Source: Nitrospirota bacterium
GTDB lineage: Bacteria; Nitrospirota; Thermodesulfovibrionia; Thermodesulfovibrionales; JdFR-88
Assembly: GCA_021819985.1 (NCBI GenBank)
Contig: JAKAEG010000230.1
Location: 1-5,430 of the forward strand
Reading direction: 5' to 3'
DNA length: 5,430 nucleotides
Shown: positions 1-4,094 of the stretch, in pieces
Layout of the letters: each line of letters opens with the position of its first letter
Numbering within the stretch: the stretch's first letter is position 1
Made by a program: the position numbers and the translations under genes
The notes under the pieces: generated by a model
Database searches by the model: none
What the model saw: only the letters and a program-made list of their open reading frames with translations
Told to the model about the DNA's origin: nothing

Positions 1-463
1 GCGAGGAGGCTACGGACGCAAACTGGATCATGGTCCCTTCGCGGCCGATCGTAATGCCTCCGCTCACGCCGATGAGCGAGGAAGCCGTCCGGACGAGGTT
101 CGGGCCAAGCGGCAAAATGCCGTCTCCCACGTGCACCGCCTCCATGTATTCCGGTCCGCGCGGCCGCTTGATCCAGCGATGGCCCGCCCACATGGCCAGT
201 CCGCTTGCGGTTCCGGCAATCGCAGGCACCGCAATGCGTGCCCATAACGGCAACGAGCGTGCGGCCGCGACCAGATGGTTATGCGAGGAATAGAAGCGGA
301 CGATCGCGTACATCGTCGTGCGGAACAGTTCAACGGCAAGGGAACCGACGAAGCCGACCGCCGCCGCGACGAGAAGCATGGGGACCATCGGATCAAAACC
401 TGGACTGGAAGGGGTTTCGGCGTGTCCCAGCCGGGGGAACTTTTTCAAGATCTTAAAAATCAT
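1..463 (-). CDS. ClcB-like ClC chloride channel/transporter, N-terminal part (3' end beyond window)
   Basis: This is the first 154 residues of an inner-membrane ClC-family protein, which moves chloride either as a channel or as a Cl-/H+ antiporter. Visible features are a short charged N-terminus, a hydrophobic helix at about residues 26-48, a second at about 75-94, and the ClC signature GREGT at 140-144, followed by MIQFAS. Glu142 matches the external gating glutamate of the family. The segment EYMEAV at 105-110 and the spacing to GREG resemble E. coli ClcB (DYMEAL...GREGA, from memory) more than ClcA, and no GSGIP motif is visible. The ATG at 463 follows GAGG with an 8-nt gap. The frame is open a further 27 codons upstream but offers no convincing start. 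ClC proteins are usually over 400 residues, so about two thirds is missing at the window edge. All 10 Arg codons are CGN and none of 11 Ile codons is ATA, unlike the rest of the window. The family is clear; the ClcB-like subgroup is likely. Confidence 0.9.
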   Translation of the reverse strand, partial: MIFKILKKFPRLGHAETPSSPGFDPMVPMLLVAAAVGFVGSLAVELFRTTMYAIVRFYSSHNHLVAAARSLPLWARIAVPAIAGTASGLAMWAGHRWIKRPRGPEYMEAVHVGDGILPLGPNLVRTASSLIGVSGGITIGREGTMIQFASVASS

Positions 464-632
464 GGCTTTTTCCTCAGCCCGCTGGCCGGAAGCGACTTCT
501 TCCGCGCGGGTTTCTTCCTTAAATTCTAAAATTTGATGTGCGCTCTATGACACTACCGGAATGCAGCGGATGACCCAGCGAACATTACCAAGGCCGGTCA
601 GTAATGCCAAAGCTTTTTCCAGTCAAAAAGCA

Positions 633-662
633 ATTATACTCCTTGCATCTTTTAAATTGCAA
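633..662 (-). promoter_or_regulatory. Candidate sigma70 promoter for the ClC gene
   Basis: Reading the minus strand, TTGCAA (662-657) serves as a 4/6 match to the -35 box. It is followed after 18 nt by a perfect TATAAT -10 box (638-633). Transcription would begin near 626 and give a leader of roughly 160 nt before the channel ATG at 463. The CATTAC/GTAATG inverted repeat (583-606) falls in that leader and could form a small stem. The call rests on consensus matching only. Confidence 0.45.
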
Positions 663-667
663 TCACG

Positions 668-703
668 GTTGATCTCCGTGTTGATCTCCGTGTTGATCTC
701 CGC
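668..703. repeat. Three tandem copies of a 12-bp unit (GTTGATCTCCGT)
   Basis: The unit GTTGATCTCCGT occurs three times head to tail at 668-679, 680-691 and 692-703. The first two copies are identical and the third differs only in its last base (C for T). It lies in the divergent intergenic region, upstream of the rightward promoter and just upstream of the minus-strand promoter for the channel gene. It could be a slippage-derived microsatellite or a set of regulator half-sites spaced about one helical turn apart. Nothing in the sequence decides between these. Confidence 0.8.
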
Positions 704-802
704 ATCGAACAGCGTACATGGCCGGAATGCCCCGGAACAGCGGCCGATACCGCCGGGATAAGCACTTTGCGCGCACTTCCAGCCGCGGCTTGAAAATACC
801 AT

Positions 803-830
803 TTGAAATATGCATAGTATCAACTATAAA
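803..830 (+). promoter_or_regulatory. Candidate sigma70 promoter of the three-gene cassette
   Basis: TTGAAA (803-808) and TATAAA (825-830) are separated by 16 nt, and each matches the sigma70 consensus at 5 of 6 positions. The start of transcription is expected near 837, giving a leader of about 37 nt that includes the GGAGGA ribosome-binding site at 861-866. A second, weaker TTGAAA lies at 790-795. No other comparably good promoter was noticed between this point and gene three, which supports one transcript for the cassette. Confidence 0.6.
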
Positions 831-873
831 AAAGGGGGTGCGGCGAAACAGGCCGTCCAGGGAGGAAGACCAT

Positions 874-2118
874 ATGAAGTGCACCGTTTTGTGCATGCTC
901 GCATTTCTTGCGATCATTTCCCAGGCTGAACGCGGCATGGCCTTTTGCGTGAACAGCGAAGTTGGCAATGCCTGTTTTCAAGACCTGCAGCAATATAGCC
1001 ATAGCAGTTATCACTCTTACTACAGGGCGCCCAGCGGGCCCTCACGTGACGACATCGAACGGCAGCATTTCAACTGGGGCAAACAATACATGGATGCCGG
1101 GAACTGGGCGGCTGCGGAAAGGGAATTCCGAATTGCGGTGCAGTATGACCCCAAATGGTGGGGATACCGTTTTGACCTGGCATATGTCCTCCAGGAGCAG
1201 GGAAAGGATGATGAAGCCATAGGGCAGTACAGGGCATCCATCGGGCTTCGCCCGTCGCCTGTGGCCTATAACAATGTCGGGATCATATTTTACAAAGAAG
1301 GCAACCTGGATGCGGCCGAGGAATGGTACGGCGCGGCCCTTAAGATGGACCCGGGCTATACACGAGCGCGCAACAACCTTATCCAGGCAATAGATTATGG
1401 GCGGAAAAAGGAATTATCCGATCTTTTTAGTGACGCGTATAACCTGCTTAACAAGGGCGAATATGCAAAGGCTGAGTTTATGTTCAGAAAATATCTGCTT
1501 GTCAACCCCAATGATGCCGGCGCATGGAACAACCTTGGCGTTGCGTTGGAAAGGCAAGGCAATACCCTGGCGGCCGAGGCCGCCTACCGGGAAGCCGTTA
1601 GACTTGCTCCCTCGGACAGTATCAATACAGGCAATCTGAACAGTCTGCTGGCCAGCAGTGCCAGGACAAGCGCCATGAACGAGTTGAAGGCCGCGAAAGA
1701 GCAAAGTGAAAATGCGGCAAACGCGGAAACGATCGAGGCCATTAAAGGGACGGCAATGCGCTGTTTCGATGACAGCAGGGGCTGCAGCTATACAGCCGGA
1801 CATGATGAAGAGGCCGTGGTGTTTGCTCCGCATGAAACGGACAATGGAGGCGCTAAACAGATCCCGAAGCAGCTTAGGGAAGACCCCCAATTCCGCCAAC
1901 TGGAGAGCAACGGGGAAAAGCTGGACAGGGAGTACAAAAAGACGTATGAGGCAACGCAGCAATTATGGAACAGGATAGATAGCGGACAGGGGGACAAGGG
2001 CGCGCAGGAGGTCCTTTTGGCTGAGCAGCGAAACAGGCTCGCAGTGCTCAAAAGCGAGCAGATGGTAAATAAGATCGAAAAGCAAAAAAGGTATGCGGAC
2101 CTCGGGTTTAAACCATAG
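874..2118 (+). CDS. Exported TPR-repeat protein with helical C-terminal tail
   Basis: The protein has 414 residues and no name I recognise. The frame is open from 718, but the ATG at 874 is chosen because GGAGGA lies 8 nt upstream, a good promoter sits inside the longer version, and a signal peptide begins there (hydrophobic 4-16, likely cleavage after GMA at about 23). After a Ser/Tyr-rich linker (41-57) come TPR-like repeats at about 61-94, 95-128, 129-162, 179-212 and 213-247, with typical A/G/P positions such as AWNNLG and NPND. TPRs are protein-protein docking scaffolds. Residues 260-300 are Ala/Glu-rich helix, then a CFDDSRGC element (297-304), and 333-408 is strongly charged, probably coiled-coil. 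Cysteines at 25/34 and 297/304 could form disulfides in the periplasm. It is first in a cassette with an amidase-like protein and a TPR lipoprotein, so a periplasmic scaffold is the likely role; this is inferred from context. Confidence 0.9.
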   Translation: MKCTVLCMLAFLAIISQAERGMAFCVNSEVGNACFQDLQQYSHSSYHSYYRAPSGPSRDDIERQHFNWGKQYMDAGNWAAAEREFRIAVQYDPKWWGYRFDLAYVLQEQGKDDEAIGQYRASIGLRPSPVAYNNVGIIFYKEGNLDAAEEWYGAALKMDPGYTRARNNLIQAIDYGRKKELSDLFSDAYNLLNKGEYAKAEFMFRKYLLVNPNDAGAWNNLGVALERQGNTLAAEAAYREAVRLAPSDSINTGNLNSLLASSARTSAMNELKAAKEQSENAANAETIEAIKGTAMRCFDDSRGCSYTAGHDEEAVVFAPHETDNGGAKQIPKQLREDPQFRQLESNGEKLDREYKKTYEATQQLWNRIDSGQGDKGAQEVLLAEQRNRLAVLKSEQMVNKIEKQKRYADLGFKP

Positions 2119-2161
2119 CTGGGGAAGTGAAACTGTCCAAAGCGGATGGCTCGCGGCAGCA

Positions 2162-3094
2162 ATGAGACCGGCAGTGGCGGCGGGCATCATAATATCCCTG
2201 TGTGTGGCCTTTTCCCCACGCATGGCCCTTGCCGGGTTCCCTCAACCTGCCGCCGTTTCGCAGGAGATACCGGCATCCGAGCGCTCCGGCCTGCTCAATG
2301 AGCGGGCTGCATTGCTGGCCCTGGGGAACGCGCTGAAACAGGAAATTAAAAACCAGGACGGACAATGCGGCCATGTCGATTTGGACAACAGGGCACAGGT
2401 GGCATTCTGCGATAAATGGCTGGACAGGCTTAAAGACGAATATGCCGGGTATTCGGGCAAGGTCCGGGATTTCGACACCAGGGAGAGATTCCTCTCAGCG
2501 CTCCACAGCAGGGGCGATCAGTGGGAGCCTTTAAACGCCCCTGAAACAAACGATGCTTCCAACCGCAGCGCCTATAATTATTTTAAAGTGATCGAGCAGT
2601 TCAAGGTCGCGGAATCGGAGCGCTATGCAAGGGGGAAAGTCACTTATTGCAATATTTATGTCTGGGACGTGACAAGGGCCATGGGCGCGGAGATACCGCA
2701 CTGGGTCATAAAAAATGATCCCACCGGCGAGTCGGCAGTGGGCCCGGACGGCAATTTCACTGTCGCGCGCGAAGACTGCATTGACGGCAACAAGTGCCGT
2801 GAGGAGCGCGCCAATGACCTGGTGGGCTGGCTGAACGCCAACGGGAAAGCACACGGATGGCAAAGGGTTGATGCACGCATGGCGCAGGAAATGGCTGGTG
2901 GAGGGCACCCGGCGATAGCGATATGGGAAAATACGGATCCCAAAGCTCCAGGCCACGTAGCGATGGTCCGTCCGGGGTCCGTGGGAGACAGGCGGGGCGA
3001 CGCCATTTCCCAGGCCGGAGGATATGTTGTTGACGCTAAACACATCAAGAATTTTTTCAATAGAAAGGGCATCCAGTACTGGTATCACGAATAA
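2162..3094 (+). CDS. Secreted papain-like (NlpC/P60/CHAP-type) cysteine hydrolase, putative peptidoglycan amidase/endopeptidase
   Basis: The protein has 310 residues from the chosen start. The ATG at 2162 begins a normal signal peptide (MRPAVAAG..., cleavage after ALA at about 24). An in-frame ATG at 2093 would overlap gene one by 26 bp and add 23 hydrophilic residues; neither start has a good ribosome-binding site. A helical region with two cysteines (69, 83) spans about 38-108. The C-terminal domain (about 135-310) has TYCNIYVWDV with Cys163 at a predicted helix start, and PGHVAMVRPG with His265, followed by ISQAG (282-286). This Cys...GHVA order is typical of NlpC/P60- and CHAP-like enzymes that cut amide bonds in peptidoglycan stem peptides. 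The mature protein has five cysteines: two likely pairs (69/83 and 206/212) plus Cys163, which fits a catalytic role. The fold class is well supported. The substrate and exact family are inferred, and the third catalytic residue cannot be assigned. Confidence 0.85.
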   Translation: MRPAVAAGIIISLCVAFSPRMALAGFPQPAAVSQEIPASERSGLLNERAALLALGNALKQEIKNQDGQCGHVDLDNRAQVAFCDKWLDRLKDEYAGYSGKVRDFDTRERFLSALHSRGDQWEPLNAPETNDASNRSAYNYFKVIEQFKVAESERYARGKVTYCNIYVWDVTRAMGAEIPHWVIKNDPTGESAVGPDGNFTVAREDCIDGNKCREERANDLVGWLNANGKAHGWQRVDARMAQEMAGGGHPAIAIWENTDPKAPGHVAMVRPGSVGDRRGDAISQAGGYVVDAKHIKNFFNRKGIQYWYHE

Positions 3095-3113
3095 TGCCAA
3101 CGGAGAGATATGA

Positions 3114-3833
3114 ATGAAAATGAAAAAAACCATGGTGATAGTGGCGGCGTTTCCGCTTTTGCTGTTTTTAGGCTGCTCGACAGTCCAGCCCCAGCCGGAC
3201 GTCGCCAGGGCATATGACGAAAGAGGCAGGGTCGATATGGCCGCGGACAACTACGGGAAGGGTATCAGCGATTTTACGAAGGCGATCGAATTTGATCCCG
3301 ATGACGCATACTCGTACATGGGAAGGGGCCTGGCTTATTTAAAGGACGGGGACAGGGAAAAAGCGGATGCGGATTTTTCCAAAGCCGCCTCCATGGACCC
3401 GGACCTGAAAGATGTACTTAAATCACTGAAGGGGTCCGGCTGGCAGTATCTGGCGGATGGCGATAACGGCTCCAAATGTTATCTTAACGCGAACTCGGTC
3501 AGTTCCGTGGGCAGCGGCGCTATTTCCTATGTCCTCAGGTACGATGCCCAGGACGACAGCTACACCATGTATAATTTTGAACTCAATTGCCGGACGCACC
3601 AGGGCAGGTGGCAGAATATCTGGCCCAAATACTATTCCGCATGGTCTGAATGGGAGTCCTATGGGGACAATTCCTTTTATGAGTACGTGGCGCGGAAATA
3701 TTGCCGCTGCCAATATATTTCTCTTGATGATTTTATCCTGGCCGCAGCAATTTCAGATTACCGCAGGCTTGCGGCCGTAATACGCTATTTAAAAAAAACC
3801 TGCTGGAAGGGCCGGCGTGGCCCTGGCCCCTAA
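3114..3833 (+). CDS. TPR lipoprotein with a surface-adhesin-E-like domain
   Basis: The protein has 239 residues. The ATG at 3114 follows GGAGAG with a 6-nt gap and lies 19 bp after the hydrolase stop, so the two are probably cotranscribed. The N-terminus is a lipoprotein signal: KMKK, a hydrophobic stretch 8-20, then FLG-Cys21. Ser22 at +2 would favour outer-membrane sorting by the E. coli rule. The lipobox has Phe at -3, which is not ideal. Two TPR units follow at about 29-62 and 63-97 (KAIEFDPDDA, GRGLAYLKDG, ASMDPDLKD). Residues 108-195 (GWQYLAD..., Cys122, SYVLRYD, NFELNC with Cys159, AWSEWESYG) resemble the small beta-rich surface-adhesin-E family found in many exported proteins. That family normally ends soon after the last conserved Tyr/Cys. 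Here about 40 extra residues (200-239) of different character run through an opposite-strand terminator-like sequence, so the C-terminus may be a read-through extension. Ligand and role are unknown. Confidence 0.88.
   Translation: MKMKKTMVIVAAFPLLLFLGCSTVQPQPDVARAYDERGRVDMAADNYGKGISDFTKAIEFDPDDAYSYMGRGLAYLKDGDREKADADFSKAASMDPDLKDVLKSLKGSGWQYLADGDNGSKCYLNANSVSSVGSGAISYVLRYDAQDDSYTMYNFELNCRTHQGRWQNIWPKYYSAWSEWESYGDNSFYEYVARKYCRCQYISLDDFILAAAISDYRRLAAVIRYLKKTCWKGRRGPGP
3791..3824 (-). terminator. Possible terminator of the minus-strand glutaredoxin-like gene
   Basis: Reading the minus strand, a perfect 6-bp GC-rich stem AGGGCC/GGCCCT with a 5-nt loop (3824-3808) starts six bases past the stop of the glutaredoxin-like frame. 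Eight consecutive T (3798-3791) follow after a 9-nt gap. That gap is longer than in a textbook intrinsic terminator, although partial pairing can extend the stem. The plus-strand side of this hairpin lacks a following T run. It lies inside the coding sequence of the lipoprotein tail. Confidence 0.35.
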
Positions 3834-3952
3834 TCCGTGCTCTTTCTCCTTTGAAGAATGGCGGCGCTAATGGCCGAAGGAACATAGCCCCTGATAACAA
3901 TGCCTTCCACGTCGATGACCGGCACGCCGGTAGAGCCGGTCAGTTGTTCCAT
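3830..3952 (-). pseudogene. 3' remnant of a glutaredoxin-like gene (no CxxC half)
   Basis: The minus-strand frame encodes about 40 residues from ATG 3952, beginning MEQLTGSTGVPVIDVEG, then IVIRGY and a short helix SAISAAI before a basic tail and TAG at 3832-3830. This matches the C-terminal half of glutaredoxin/NrdH-like proteins: the TGxxxVPVI cis-Pro loop, then a Gly-containing strand turn and final helix. The frame is open back to about 4000 (upstream GTG at 3976, adding VKISLKEE), but the expected N-terminal strand and CPxC active site are absent in all minus frames up to tamA. AGGAGG lies only 2-3 nt before the ATG and so is too close to be a normal ribosome-binding site. Without the redox cysteines it cannot act as a thiol-disulfide oxidoreductase, so a broken gene is most likely. 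A tiny independent ORF is less likely. Its stop overlaps the lipoprotein stop. Confidence 0.55.
3916..3942. repeat. 8-bp perfect inverted repeat (possible rightward terminator)
   Basis: TGACCGGC (3916-3923) is matched by GCCGGTCA (3935-3942) around an 11-nt loop. On the plus strand it is followed by a T-rich but interrupted tract (GTTGTTCC, then ATTTCC). It might therefore stop transcripts leaving the three-gene cassette, about 85 nt downstream of the last stop. It also encodes the TGSTGVPV loop of the glutaredoxin remnant, so the symmetry may be a coding coincidence. Confidence 0.3.
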
Positions 3953-3977
3953 TTCCTCCTTTAATGAGATTTTCACT

Positions 3978-4003
3978 CTTAATATACCGGTTTAATATAC
4001 CGG
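3978..4003. repeat. Two adjacent 13-bp direct repeats (TTTAATATACCGG)
   Basis: CTTAATATACCGG (3978-3990) is followed immediately by TTTAATATACCGG (3991-4003), identical at 12 of 13 positions. The pair forms an AT-rich island just upstream of the truncated glutaredoxin frame and about 90 bp before tamA. The central part, CCGG-TTTAATATA-CCGG (3987-4003), also has identical ends. It could be an operator, or a scar of the event that removed the front of the glutaredoxin gene. Confidence 0.7.
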
Positions 4004-4057
4004 CGCTGCGGAACTTAGGTGGGAAAAGGGGTATTTCCGCCCGGAAAAAGCATCCGA

Positions 4058-4086
4058 TTGACAATTACCCCTCCCCTTAATAACTT
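4058..4086 (+). promoter_or_regulatory. Candidate promoter of tamA
   Basis: A perfect TTGACA -35 box (4058-4063) is followed after 17 nt by TAACTT (4081-4086), only a 3/6 match to the -10 consensus. The expected transcription start, near 4093, would fall one or two bases before the tamA ATG at 4095, so the message would be practically leaderless. No Shine-Dalgarno-like sequence lies in front of that ATG, which is compatible with this. The weak -10 box keeps the call tentative. Confidence 0.35.
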
Positions 4087-4094
4087 TTAATCAT

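Larger units (their letters stand above)
464..873. other. Divergent intergenic region, no credible gene
   Basis: This 410-bp stretch separates the divergent chloride-channel and TPR genes. It holds a candidate promoter for each direction, a three-unit 12-bp tandem repeat (668-703) and a small inverted repeat, CATTAC (583-588) with GTAATG (601-606) around a 12-nt loop. That inverted repeat would lie in the channel's 5' leader. Short open frames exist on both strands, but none has a Shine-Dalgarno site together with recognisable protein features. The change in codon style between the two flanking genes falls somewhere in this stretch. Confidence 0.6.

Noticed and set aside
64..396. 110-residue minus-strand open frame overlapping the ClC gene
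   Set aside because: It is a frame shadow of the ClC coding sequence; the real frame shows membrane helices and the GREGT signature.
718..873. 52-codon upstream extension of the TPR protein starting at ATG 718
   Set aside because: The extension is basic and low in hydrophobicity, has no ribosome-binding site, overlaps the candidate promoter, and would bury the clear signal peptide that begins at 874.
623..968. Minus-strand open frames across the tandem repeat, one of which spells repeated INTE/INTEIN letters
   Set aside because: This is only the translation of the 12-bp repeat. There is no intein motif, ribosome-binding site or domain, and the frames overlap the TPR gene.
1414..1962. 182-residue minus-strand open frame inside the TPR gene
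   Set aside because: It is an antisense shadow of a well-supported TPR coding region, with no start signal or domain.
3110..3116. Alternative ATG at 3110 in another frame just before the lipoprotein gene
   Set aside because: It gives only a short product of about 35 residues, whereas the ATG at 3114 gives a lipoprotein signal and good ribosome-binding-site spacing.
2531..3250. 239-residue minus-strand open frame across the hydrolase and lipoprotein genes
   Set aside because: It is antisense to two genes with clear signal sequences and motifs, and its product has no coherent domain.
3740..3776. 7-bp inverted repeat GGCCGCA/TGCGGCC as a terminator
   Set aside because: The 23-nt loop is large and no T run follows on either strand at a suitable distance.
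3867..4064. Minus-strand 65-residue open frame from TTG 4064 with a GGAGG-like site upstream
   Set aside because: The ribosome-binding site is attractive, but the second half is an out-of-frame shadow of the glutaredoxin-like remnant. The first half has no recognisable feature and does not supply the missing CxxC half.
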